Below are positions 1 to 10,653 of a stretch of 64,000 nt of DNA, in pieces. The stretch is from Halocafeteria seosinensis (taxonomy: Eukaryota > Sar > Bigyra > Bicosoecida): NCBI GenBank assembly GCA_001687465.1, contig LVLI01000138.1, positions 1-64,000 on the forward strand. The letters are read 5' to 3'. Positions within the stretch are counted from its first letter, which is position 1. Each line of letters begins with the position of its first letter. Made by a program: the position numbers and the translations under genes. The notes beneath the pieces are model-generated. The model ran no database searches. It saw only the letters and a list, made by a program, of their open reading frames with translations, and was not told the DNA's origin.

Positions 1-179
1 TAATGGAAGTGTAGTGTTGCAAGATTTATCGCAAACCCTCGAATATCGCTGCATATAAGGCTAGTAAATTTTGAAAGCGTGCAGGTTGAAGTTGAAGTGC
101 GTGTCAGGACATTTTTGAACTTGTCCTGTCAGGACTTGTGTCCCAACCTATTTTATAAGAATAGAACGTATAATCCAAG

Positions 180-610
180 TCGTGTGCGTACATGATTGAG
201 AAGGGGTACTGGAAGATTGAGGAGCGCTAGGCGTTTGGGAATGGGGACGAAATGGTTGAGGAAGAGCACTGGCCGATTGAGAAGGGCAGGGGGTGGAGAA
301 GATTGAGAGGGAACTGAAACGTACCGGGTAGCCTTGGAATTTCTGGTAGATTGCAAAAGGCACACTGGGGCTTCTGGAAGACTGAGAAGTACTGGAAGAC
401 TGAAAAAATACACTGGAACTTCTTGACGACTGGGGACTTAGAAGATTGAGATGGGACTCTGGAACACTAGAAGATTGAGAAGGGACCGGGGAACTTCTGA
501 AAGATTGAAAAGGGGGAATTTGACTTCTGTAATGGCGACAAGGAGCACTGTCCGATTGAGAAGGGGTAGGAGATACTTCCAGAGGAGCACTGGAGATTGA
601 GGTGGTATCT
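180..610. repeat. Degenerate minisatellite
   Basis: On the plus strand a short core resembling ctggaagattgagaaggg recurs many times with irregular spacing and substitutions. The minus strand is open from 804 to 148 and reads as Ser/Pro/Gln-rich low-complexity protein, but this frame has no ATG at all. I therefore read it as a decayed tandem repeat rather than a gene. An exon of a Ser-rich protein cannot be excluded. Confidence 0.5.
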
Positions 611-849
611 GGCTCTCCACAACCTTCAGGAGTTGCTTCGATGTCCACCGTCTCTGCATGTGGTGGCAGCACATCCTCAAAATCAGACGACCTTCGAATG
701 GCGGTAGCGAAGGAACTTGACAGAAATTGCCCTCCTCGTCCCAGGAAGCGGTGGCAGCCTGGCTGGTGGGCCAGTGGTGGCCCACTGGCAGGTCGTTGTT
801 GCAACGTCTACGCGCTCCGTTTTCGTCCGCTTACGTCTAGTGTAACGTT

Positions 850-1475
850 CTAGTTGTCACGGAAACACACGGCATAAGTATGCTGACGTTTAGGTCAAAT
901 GTTATTCCAGAGAGCACTAGTGTATGTACTTAATAGGCAATGAATAAGCAGCTTGATCCTTGAATATCAGATTTGAAATCTGCATGCGAACTTTAACGGC
1001 CACTACTTTTGTCAGTATAGATAATGGTGTATTTGATCATATTTGAGCTCGTCGACCTCTATAATTATACAGTGCATATGCGCAATGACGTATTGCATGT
1101 CCATACATTCATTATTAGAGTTTTATATTCTCCACTTTGGGGATCCCCATTCGGGATTTCTTCCCCGGGGGATTTGGGATGGGGAAGCCTTCCCCATCCC
1201 CAGTTGGGGAAGTGGGGACGCCATCCCAACAGCCCTAAAGACTACCCATATTTGGTATTTGGAACCCGAGCCTCCCGAGGGCACGGTGGTCTTTGTAATA
1301 CTCCAAGACCATCAACATAATATACATATATATGCTGAGCCTCGGGGCCTCTGTACTGTTGTACATGTAACCATATGGTGTTACGCATAAAATTTATTGC
1401 ACCTGTGCAGATCAATGTGGATTGTTTTTCCTCTAGTTCATTTCTATATAACACGTCCGTGGGCACTACAAGAAA
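850..1475. other. Gene-free stretch with a GC-rich palindromic patch
   Basis: No coding region recognised. Positions 1141-1215 are a patch of G and C runs standing out from an AT-rich surrounding. It includes a perfect inverted repeat at 1176-1200 with 12-nt arms and a single central base. The patch lies about 275 bp upstream of the phosphatase start codon, so it may belong to that promoter, but no known element was recognised. Confidence 0.5.
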
Positions 1476-2450
1476 ATGAGTGAAATTGTGCAAGGCATTT
1501 ACATTGGAGGGGACGCCGAAGCTTCCAACTTCACATGGTTAAAAGAGCATGATATACGCTACATACTCAATGTCACGCCAGGCAAGACGGAGTCCCCTAG
1601 CGGGGGCGTCCCCAACTACTTCGAATCGAGAGGATTATTCACGTACGTCATGGCTGGCTGCCGAGCGAGCGAACGACTCAATGCTGGCATGTTCGTGGAA
1701 TTCTGAACGCAGATATAAACGGTGTCCCCTCTACGATAACGGCACCAACGACATCCGATCGGTGCTGACCGAGAGTATTGGCTTCATCAAACAGGGCATC
1801 CATTATGGTACGCAGAAAGGGTTCGCCCAATTGCTTGCTCGGCTGGCTTGGCGTTAAGGAGCATTGGATGTGTATTTTGCAGGGAATGTCCTTGTTCATT
1901 GTGTCCAAGGTGTTAGTAGATCAGTCAGTGTTGTCGTTGCTTACTTGATGATGGTGGAAGGGATGAGCTCGAAACGCGCTAGGAGATACATAAGGAAAAA
2001 GCGGCCGGCGGCGCAACCGAACAAGTACTTCCTCGACCAACTCAAAGAATTCGAGAAGACGTTAGATGTAGGGGACAGGAGGGTGCCTTCGAAAAAGAGA
2101 GCTGCCGGAACTTCCACAGGGAGTTCTGGCCGATCGAAGGCTACTCGTCGATCGGGTAAGCAGCATATGTCAGAGCTCCACCAGAGCCGTTCGGGTTATA
2201 CTAGTAGTCGTTCATGTATGCAGAGAAGGGCACGATTGGACCGACATTGCCACCTTCCATGAGAAAAATGACGGGCAAGGAAGACCATTTGGAACCTTCC
2301 TCAGACGGCGATTCGGGAGACGATGCGATTGCCATTGGCCCAGCTTTGCCACCCCATCTTCGTAGGAGTTCAGCCTCAGAGCTTCAGAAGCCCCCTACCG
2401 AGAACGGTAAAAAGAATGGCGGGTGCCGGGACACTTCACAGGCACCGTAG
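1476..2450 (+). CDS. Dual-specificity phosphatase with C-terminal GPALPP motifs
   Basis: Four exons: 1476-1642, 1713-1807, 1883-2155 and 2224-2450. Introns are 70, 75 and 68 bp and the joined frame is 253 aa. Residues 1-150 form a typical DUSP catalytic domain: it opens with an I-x-x-G-I-Y-I-G-like strand and carries the signature HCVQGVSRS, with nucleophile Cys94 and Arg100, followed by the hydrophobic AYLM helix. Such enzymes remove phosphate from Tyr and Ser/Thr, usually on MAP kinases. After a basic linker the last exon holds two copies of a G-P-x-L-P-P motif (about residues 184-189 and 217-222) in an acidic context, as in GPALPP1-type nuclear proteins. The last junction is inferred from frame and consensus (donor 2156, acceptor 2223). 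Without it the protein would end at 2262. The domain combination is unusual. Confidence 0.85.
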
Positions 2451-2897
2451 AGAACAGAAATATGTAGTGGATGAAATCGAGCGTTTCCATAGCGGTTTAG
2501 ATGGCAAAAGCCATAGCTAGGCATAGGCAACGGTCAACAGTTCAGTTCGTGGCGAGGTACAATTGTACTGGACGGAGACCGGCCTACGCTTTATGGAACA
2601 GAAAGGTGGAGGCAGCAAGAATGAATCCAGACGGTTGATTTCTTTGAGGACCATAGCCTTGTAGAATCTGGAGAGATCATAAAATGGATCACTTTTGCAT
2701 GAAATGAATCGACCACAGTGAAGCCCACGATGGTACACAAGAAAAAAAAGAGAACCAAAATGGCCGGCTCATGGTTGGCAATGGTGTTCTCGACCAGTCA
2801 GCGGTGAATATGATCCAAGCAATTCGGTGAGGTGAAGGAACTACTCAAGGAAGCTGAAGGACTATTGTACGCTTGGCAATTTCAGCAAGTCAAGGGT
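2451..2897. other. Intergenic, convergent 3' ends
   Basis: Lies between the 3' ends of the phosphatase (plus) and the ZIP transporter (minus). A short open frame continues to about 2520, but no splice that adds it to the phosphatase keeps the frame. Nothing else recognised. Confidence 0.5.
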
Positions 2898-4671
2898 TTA
2901 ATGTAAATCATTGCGAACCATGAATTCTATGCTCAAATACATTACAAACATGCCGACAACATTAGAGAGTGCCGCAGCCTGTACAACGTAGCAAACGGCG
3001 ATAGATAAAACAGTCCCAACAAGCTCTAATCCCCGAGGGAAACATTTACTTACCCGGCTTGATAAATGGGCAATCGAGGCAGGTATGAGTTCCACAATGC
3101 AAAGCATTATCATGATACCAGCGACTGCATCGACATGCGCAATAATAGGTGAAAACCATGTGGACAGCGATAAAAGCAATGCACGTACCCATTGCATTCA
3201 ACACAGCGATTATCGGTGGCGTGAGATAATGCGTGAAGGGTACAAGGAGAAAGGCTGCAGCCGGCTCACAGAGACTGGAGAGAATACACCATTTAAGGGC
3301 CGTCCATTTCGACCCGGAACTTGCGTAAATAGGAGATGCTACCGCCATGCCCTCTGCATCCCGCAAAAGCTGAAAGTTTCGCCGGCAAAACGAGGTCATT
3401 GGTCTCACTTCACTTACCTGGGATATTATGCAAGGCAATGGCAAACGTGATAGCGAGACCGCGGCCTGTGCAGCTTGCTAGCACCTCTAGGAGTTCCGCT
3501 AAGCTAACTTGGCCAGAAACAATATCGGAGAAACTATCCACGGACTTATCACAAATACCAGTAATTGTTTGACTGTAAACAATCAATCCTTCGGGAAAAT
3601 TATGTAAACTGATTCCCAAAGCTGCAATCAATCCAGTCATGTATAACCGTTTTCGATCCGCCTCTGCATTTTGGGTTTCTTATTGTATACGTAAGATGAA
3701 ATAATATCACCAACCCACTGAGGCAAATCACATACTGGCTTTACTGTTCGCATTGGCGTTAAAATTCTGTACGTTTCCACTCGTTGTGGCCCCACCGTTC
3801 CTAATAGTAGTACTTCCACTCTGGCTCCTTGTCCTTTTGGTAGAAGCTGTTGTTTCCTTCGCTTGTAGCCTATCAATAATCTCTTGTTTCCGTCCGCTCG
3901 TGGGTAACTCTTGCTCGCGGCACAATTGTTGTAACTGTATAACGTTCATTTTCTGGTACTGAATCTGTGTGGGAGCCGACAGAACTCCTTCTTCCTCTTC
4001 TTGTAAAACTTGGTCCACTTGTCCACCATTGGCGTCAATATCGTTTTGTTTCTCTTGTGTGGCTAATTCCTCCAATTCGGGTTCGGGGACGAACGTTACC
4101 ACCACCCAGAAAAACAGCATTCCTCCAAACATCTGCAAGCAAAAACACGAGCGACCTTAGGACAAACACTTTCCACGATGCGTAAATGACGTGCACATAC
4201 AGCTAAATTAGCCTGTAAAGGTCCAATATCGGCCTCACTGTGTTTGAGAAGGTCCCCAAAGGATATGTACATCATGATTCCACTGGCAAAGCTGAGCATA
4301 TGTCCCAGCACACTGGGCGACGGTATGCCAAAGGTGACGACACAAATACCCCCTAAAGTAGCTGCTAAACCACTGAATAATGTCAATAAAATGGCCGTCA
4401 AAGGGTGCTGGTCCAGGGTCTCCTGGTGCCCATGGCCACCGCCATGATGATGATGATGGTGATGGTGGTGCGTACACCCACTGGAACGCTTCCTAATGGG
4501 CGCAGAAGAGGGAAGGGGCTCTGTATGAACCCCAGAAAGGCTCCCATCGGCCTGTATATCCACGTGAGCGTGCTGCTCCTGCTCCTCCTCTTCGTGGCCC
4601 ATGCACGGCGGCAGCCACGCCGATGAGATAATGAGGCATACTAGTACTAATAAGAGAGAGTAAGACTTCAT
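2898..4671 (-). CDS. ZIP family zinc/iron transporter with SAP motif in the loop
   Basis: Six exons on the minus strand: 4671-4201, 4132-3736, 3663-3418, 3353-3189, 3124-3054 and 2978-2898. Introns are 64-73 bp and the total is 476 aa with perfect frame. The N terminus is a signal peptide (about 1-24), then a lumenal acidic stretch and a His-rich run (H9 followed by GGGHGH, about 68-82) typical of LIV-1-type metal binding. ZIP membrane helices follow, with the two hallmark metal-site motifs HNFPEG (about 308) and HNIPEG (about 371), each completed by splicing. The family imports Zn2+ or Fe2+ into the cytosol across the plasma or organelle membrane. Residues about 219-249, in the acidic, basic-ended cytosolic loop between helices 3 and 4, match a SAP motif (helix-extended loop-helix, ending K-Q-E-I-I-D-R-L), which normally binds nucleic acid. 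That insertion is odd. The transporter call is firm. Confidence 0.95.
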
Positions 4672-5008
4672 TATAGTGGAGAGAATGGAGAAATAAAGGA
4701 GAATAAAGCAAGACCCAATACAGTCACGATTGGCCCATCTATCCTCCTCTCAGCGCTCGTTTATGGCTCCTGTATACCATGACTACACAGTTGTATATTG
4801 GGTAATTGAGTATGCGTGTGTGTATATCATGCACATGTGCAGGAAATAGAGGAAAATGGGGCTCTGGATAAACCACATGCACATTGTTCATTGGATTCGA
4901 TATATTCACTTCATTTACCTCGTACTCGACGCCATACATGCATACATGGATGTATAATATAAAGTATATTTAGTTAATTTGGTAGGTAGGATCAATACGT
5001 GGCGTGTA
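4672..5008. promoter_or_regulatory. Divergent promoter region
   Basis: This is the 337-bp space between the divergently transcribed ZIP and 910-aa genes. An AT-rich TATA-like stretch (about 4948-4976) lies 30-60 bp before the plus-strand start codon. No specific operator seen. Confidence 0.4.
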
Positions 5009-7741
5009 ATGAGGTCTATACGCTTGGTACAAGGACAAGGGAGGACCCGGACAGACTACCCTTTTCACAAGGCGTATACACGTTTTCCTGCACATACGGA
5101 GCATAGTACGCCTCGAATGATGAGTATACTATCATGTGCACACGATAAAATACCCCGATTCGCCGCGGGGAACCTGTACAAGAGGCTACAAGCCTCTCTG
5201 ATCGGGGCCGGAAGGAGCCCATTTCGGTCCATTACGAGCTCTATACACGATGAATACGACCCAAAACAGGAGGAGAATGCTCGCATGGAGTCTGTGTTCA
5301 AGTACCATGAAGATACATTGGGCAGGGGAAGCGCACAAGCGCCCTTCCACATCGAGTCTCCCGGCCTCCGGGCCTTGACAACCCACCATATTGCCCAGAT
5401 GAAGAAGTATAAGAAGTCCAAGCCAAAACAAAGCTCCCACGACGGCGAGGATGACCCCCTGGGACAGGTTCTTCAGGAGCTAGCCACCACCGCCAAGAAC
5501 TTGGACTGCCCGCGGAGTGATTTATTGAACTCCATTGGGTTATTGTGTCACAGTTTACTACATCGAGGACAATTCCAGGATGTGTTACGATTGCAGACAT
5601 TGCTCAAACAGGGAAATGTTCCAGTCACACCGGCTATTTTCGGGCAGATATTGACCGCCTCCGTCATGACGCGAAACGTTAAGAGCGCTCGGGACGCCTT
5701 GCGCGATTTGGAAGAGGAGCAAGGAGAATCACTCACGGGTGCATGGTACGCCGAATATATACGTCAAGTATGGGATGACCATTTGTACTTGGCATTGTAT
5801 CCACTCAAAGACTTCTTACTGGATTTCCATACTCATTCATTGGACAAGCACCATGTCAGAGCTATTGCGCTGGCATGCTTTCATATCGGAGACAAGAAGG
5901 CTGCTATGGATGCACTAGACACACTGGTGTCCAAACAGCAAGTCCATCAAAGCATGGCATCCCAAGAACAGAAAGAACAAGAAGTTACCAGACAACACCA
6001 GCAACCATATAGTAGTGATGAGCCAGAATGGCAGACCCAGAGAGCTGCATTGGAGGGGGTTGTTCAGTTCGGCATCAACACAGCCAGAATGCGGATGGTA
6101 TCGCAACAATCCAGTGGTAGAACGCTCCGGTTTTTCAACGCCGGTGGAGTCTTGAATGCGTTGCTACTTTTATCCCAGGAGCATGGTGTCAATGTGCGAC
6201 TGTGGGAGAGCTTCTTATACTATCTCCTAAAGGCACATGTCGTGTCACTCCCACCAAGAGAGCTGACTCATTCAATGCCTGCATCTTTTTCAAGTTCTAG
6301 ACGCGAGAGTGATGTATCTCTGTCCATGGGTAAAATAGTAAGCATGGCACTGGAATACTGTCGCCATGAACAAACTCAGCCGCCATTAAAACTCGCGCCG
6401 CTCATGCTTACCCGGCTCTTTCAAATGTGTTACACCAAGTGTAACGGATGTAGTGTGGACGACGCAGAGTTAATTTTAACCAAACTAACTCCCAATAATT
6501 TTTCTTGGGATTCCCATTTTGATTTCGACGGTGAACTTGTGGTGGAAAGAGATGAACGGTCGGATGACGCGGGTTGCGAAGTTGTTCTCCGTACTCTAGT
6601 CGACATGGGACCGGCCAATCACGTTAACATCTTTATCGAACAGTTGGCCAAAGACGGAATTTTCCCGCGTTCTCAAAAACTCCACCGAGATACGGTTAAT
6701 TCCCTACAACACAGTGGGTTAGATTTGGATTTTGGAGGGTTGGCTGCGTACACTAGTGCATTTTTGGACAGTTTCGTTGAAGGTAGTTTAGACCAGCTCA
6801 AAGAACAATATGAAGTTGGGTTCCTAAAGACGTTCGGAGAGCGCGTGAAGCTGGTTACTCGAGCCCTGATGCGAATGAATGATACGGAACGGCTACATAT
6901 AGCAATGGCGAAAGGACTGGAAAACCTGGGCAAGATTTTGTCATATATTGCCCATCAAATGGATACTATTGAGGAATCTAACTGTGATGAAGTACTTTGG
7001 GACTCGCTTCTGGAGATCTTGCATTCCTACGCAGCCTATTTGGAATTCATGGATGGTAGGGGGCCGTATGCATATATCCATCAGAAAGACAGCAAAAATA
7101 GTGTAAGCGACCAAGTACGGACTGTTAGCAAACGTACTTCTGCACCCTTTCGTCTTGACAAAGACCACAGGGCATATCATCCCAGCGTCGAGCTGGACCA
7201 ATATCTGGATACGGCGTTTGCGGCATATGAGTCTCGAGTCCAGATCCTAGCATCCTTGTTGCGCATGGTGCTCGACTGTCGACTCAACCGATTCCTGGAA
7301 ACCCCCGCAGGAAAGCTTGAACTTGCTAAAGTTATAGTTACTGCCCTCGATGCATCTTGGGTCCCATTCTACCTGTCAATTGCGGAAGGGGATTCGGCTC
7401 GCCAGAAGAATGCTCCTATCTCTGACGAAGAAGGGTGGAAATTAGTAGAGTTGATGCAGCAGGCATCATACTCAAAACTCAACGTATTTGTGTCTCGGCG
7501 TATCGCTCTGTATCTGATGAATGCATGTAATGGTGACTCAGGTTCCTTATCGAATGAAACGAGGGACGGGATTTCAGATGCAGTTTCTTCAGTCATGGAG
7601 AAAATTGTACGTCAATTTTCGATGGAAAGCCAAAGCCGGGTGGAAAAGCATACTGGTACACGCACTCATGTCGGTCCCAGTGGTAAAAAGAGCAGCAAGG
7701 TAAACTCTAAGAGGCGACAGCAGCAGCTTGCCAGGTCGTAG
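5009..7741 (+). CDS. Large intronless helical-repeat protein, PPR-like
   Basis: A single open frame of 910 aa starting at the first in-frame ATG (5009). The first 50 residues are rich in Arg and Ser with few acidic residues, which would suit a mitochondrial or plastid presequence. Residues about 170-300 form regular helical pairs of roughly 35 residues reminiscent of degenerate pentatricopeptide repeats, for example around HRGQFQDVLRLQTLLKQGNV. The rest is also predicted all-helical, with acidic Gln-rich patches, and ends in a very basic tail (KKSSKVNSKRRQQQ). If it is a PPR-type protein it would bind organellar RNA. That is an inference from the repeat pattern, not from a firm motif. Codon continuity over 2.7 kb makes the gene itself convincing. 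Confidence 0.75.
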   Translation: MRSIRLVQGQGRTRTDYPFHKAYTRFPAHTEHSTPRMMSILSCAHDKIPRFAAGNLYKRLQASLIGAGRSPFRSITSSIHDEYDPKQEENARMESVFKYHEDTLGRGSAQAPFHIESPGLRALTTHHIAQMKKYKKSKPKQSSHDGEDDPLGQVLQELATTAKNLDCPRSDLLNSIGLLCHSLLHRGQFQDVLRLQTLLKQGNVPVTPAIFGQILTASVMTRNVKSARDALRDLEEEQGESLTGAWYAEYIRQVWDDHLYLALYPLKDFLLDFHTHSLDKHHVRAIALACFHIGDKKAAMDALDTLVSKQQVHQSMASQEQKEQEVTRQHQQPYSSDEPEWQTQRAALEGVVQFGINTARMRMVSQQSSGRTLRFFNAGGVLNALLLLSQEHGVNVRLWESFLYYLLKAHVVSLPPRELTHSMPASFSSSRRESDVSLSMGKIVSMALEYCRHEQTQPPLKLAPLMLTRLFQMCYTKCNGCSVDDAELILTKLTPNNFSWDSHFDFDGELVVERDERSDDAGCEVVLRTLVDMGPANHVNIFIEQLAKDGIFPRSQKLHRDTVNSLQHSGLDLDFGGLAAYTSAFLDSFVEGSLDQLKEQYEVGFLKTFGERVKLVTRALMRMNDTERLHIAMAKGLENLGKILSYIAHQMDTIEESNCDEVLWDSLLEILHSYAAYLEFMDGRGPYAYIHQKDSKNSVSDQVRTVSKRTSAPFRLDKDHRAYHPSVELDQYLDTAFAAYESRVQILASLLRMVLDCRLNRFLETPAGKLELAKVIVTALDASWVPFYLSIAEGDSARQKNAPISDEEGWKLVELMQQASYSKLNVFVSRRIALYLMNACNGDSGSLSNETRDGISDAVSSVMEKIVRQFSMESQSRVEKHTGTRTHVGPSGKKSSKVNSKRRQQQLARS

Positions 7742-10653
7742 CTAACGCCCAAGGCTAGGCGAAAGACTATGTTTGTGGCAAGCTTCTCGGAGCAGATGGC
7801 ACGCTCTACGCGTGTTTGGCCTCAGTTGTTGGCAAAATGGTGTCCCAGTGGCGGAAAGCATACTGCACCAGTAGCAGTTCTTAGCATTGATGGGGTTCAT
7901 GAGGTATCAACTAAAGACACCTCATTTTCTGTTTGCTGTGTGTAGATGACCCTTGCTTCCCGTTCAAGTTGTCGGATGAAGCACTGGTTTTTGGCGAGCT
8001 TCAGAAACAGAGTAACTGTGCTCGATACTGCCAGCTGCGCTTTAATATTGCTTACGTTGAAGAGGAAGCAGCGGAAATCAGTTGATTCCGTGGAAGTATG
8101 GAAGTGCCAACGATCACGGTTAGGGCAGTTTGGCTTAAGAAAGATCAGTTAGGTAGTATAGTCGTAAAGTCAATGAAGCGATATATGTCTCAAGGGTTTG
8201 CTCGTTTCGTAGTGGGCAAAAATTGAGGGAGCGCCGTCCAAAGCCACACACCTTGATTGTACTTTCATCTGCAATAATGTCTATGTGTCGGTTGCAAGAA
8301 TGCTACTTGGATTGTAAGTAGCAGAAGACGGCTGAAAGTCGTTTCTACATCTGACTTGCCGTTTCCATCAAAAAATTTACGAGGACAGACTGAAGAGTAC
8401 GCCTACCGTTGGCGAGCAGTACAAATTGCACAAAATATTTTAACCTCGTTTCGTCTCTTCGCTGTTCGACGAATTTGTCAACGGACTGTATAGAACACTC
8501 GATCGATCTTAAAAGCATTCTGATTGTGTATCCAATTTATTCTCGGAATTCCCAACTAACAGTCCGAATAGGTAGGCGGGGTCTGGCAACCATCCAACTA
8601 CTGAGAGTAATCCCAGCTCAAAAAACAGCTGCAGCCTGAATTCACGCGGCGTATTTCTCCAGGTGGAAAGAAACGCGTCAGGATAGAGGTAAACCTTAGA
8701 CAACGTGAGTTTACGACGCTATGGCGGCGAGACAGTTCAATCGTTCGATCTTCGCTGTCCGGGATGCGGTATAACTCTATTGAATAATTCTTGGTGCGCA
8801 TGTCGGAATAGCTCCAGGAAGTTTGTCGGCCGTTTATCTACAATTCCAATTGTATGAAGATAGATACCCAATGGTTTATACAAAACTGTTAATCGCAGAG
8901 GCTTGGAATCGGTTTCGGTGAGCGAGGAACTGAAATCCGCCGAACTTGCTTCATAGATATCAGTACAACTCTTGTTCCTCAGATGATCGTTGCGGAACAT
9001 TGAATATCCGCAGGAAGGCTTGCCGAAAAAGTAAATTCAATCCATACTTCTGCGTCGGACTTTTTAGGTGTATTGATTTATTCTGATGTATTCGTTTGAC
9101 GACGCTCCCGTCCTGCAAACCCTACAGGGGCTCTAACGCCATCTGCGAGCAACTCTGCATGGACCTCGCCTACAGTACTGCTTCACCTTCAGTCCAAGAA
9201 GCTGCGGGATCCGCCGGATACTGGCAGCACAACGAGGAAAGGGAGGAGTTTGGTACTACGCAGATTGGCTATGACGATTACTTCCGCATAATTCACTACC
9301 CTTTCGACTATCCCGAGACCTGTACCGCCAGCCACGTGATTAGATCTTAGAACATGTGGCTGCTGACTCAATTCTGTGAATTCCTAACAGACTAGTGTCT
9401 GTCACGGTATATCCAACTGTCATCAAGACCAACTCTGTATCTCATCTGATATCTAGATCAATGAAGTCAAGAGCCCAATGTTAAACACTAAACAGTTAGG
9501 GTCTGCACTATAATTCTTCCGACTAACATCTTCAACAGTATGGTGTAGCTCGCCGTCGAGATCTAGAACACTGTATTGCCTTTGCCCCATCGAAAGTCTC
9601 AGCAGCTTTGAGAGTTATATAGTCTTCATGTGACTTCCATTTCAACACCATGCACGTGAGTAGAAACAAGTCCTTTCCCAAATCATACTGGAACAAGGTT
9701 CATCCTCTTTCGTGATAACGTTGCGGACTAGAGTGGAGCTCAGCTCATGCTTGCTGGAGTGCGCGATGGCATCAAAAGGACACATGCCTGAACGCCACGT
9801 TGCGCTTCGCGTTCTCAGGCTTCTACCGCATTTCCAATATTTTGCTCTCGCAGGTGATATCCCAAGTTGTACGGTTAAGTTTGTTGGGTACAATACGTAG
9901 CACCGCAAGAAATCTCAGCTTCTGCAGAAAGTGCAAAAGGAGCAAAAGTAAAAACCTGCCGAAACAACGCAAAACTTATTGGAGTATTCTTAACTTGAGA
10001 CGGCACTCGGTATATCTATATAATTGAAAAATCTGCACCGAACTTCCCCTCTATATTCGCGAACACGAGCGCATACTATGCGTCGCATAGTAAACATAGT
10101 ACTTCCTGTTTGGGTCATAAAAAGCACATACATGTACTACTTATTTTTTTGTTTTTTCCACAACGCTGAAGAGGCAATAAGACACGCCTTTTTCTGCGCA
10201 ACTGATTGAATGAAAAGTCGTCGCATTGCTGGCAACTCTTCTGCACTCCTCGCACAGTGTACATGCACTCCGGTATCTGCGATAGTTCTCCTTGCACGGG
10301 AAGAAAGAACCGAAGGAATGCGTAAGATATGCTACAGCTTGCTGGATAACCAATTCGGTACTACCATACACTACCATGAAGAAAAAGCTTTAATTTGGAT
10401 CGGTGAAGTCTACCGGCAGCTTTCACTACATTCGACTGGTGCCAACCAACCAAAACAAAGTCCACCTTTGCGACTACCGTTCAATACGGGTATCTCAATT
10501 GAGCGGAGACTTGAGGTTTCGGCTTGAACTATGCTGTCCGGTGCAATCCAATTCTTCAGCGACAGCGATACACCACTTAATGCAGCCAGTAGGCCATGAT
10601 ACTATAAACTACTACGTACAAAGCAGTGAGTAGTTAAGCTCGCGCAGCTACTG
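7742..10653. other. Long gene-poor stretch with unrecognised open segments
   Basis: No recognised gene in 2.9 kb. Between 7769 and 7903 there is an open frame from an ATG that ends at a GT. Between 7948 and about 8086 another open segment reads like protein (DPCFPFKLSDEALVFGELQK onward), followed after a stop by a further open part to about 8225. I could not join them in frame, so they may be a small unknown gene or a relic. On the minus strand, 9000-8500 holds two or three short open pieces that might be exons. Nothing in 9000-10650 is convincing. Confidence 0.35.

Noticed and set aside
148-804. 218-codon open frame on the minus strand
   Set aside because: It has no ATG, is made of degenerate Ser/Pro repeats, and is better explained by the minisatellite.
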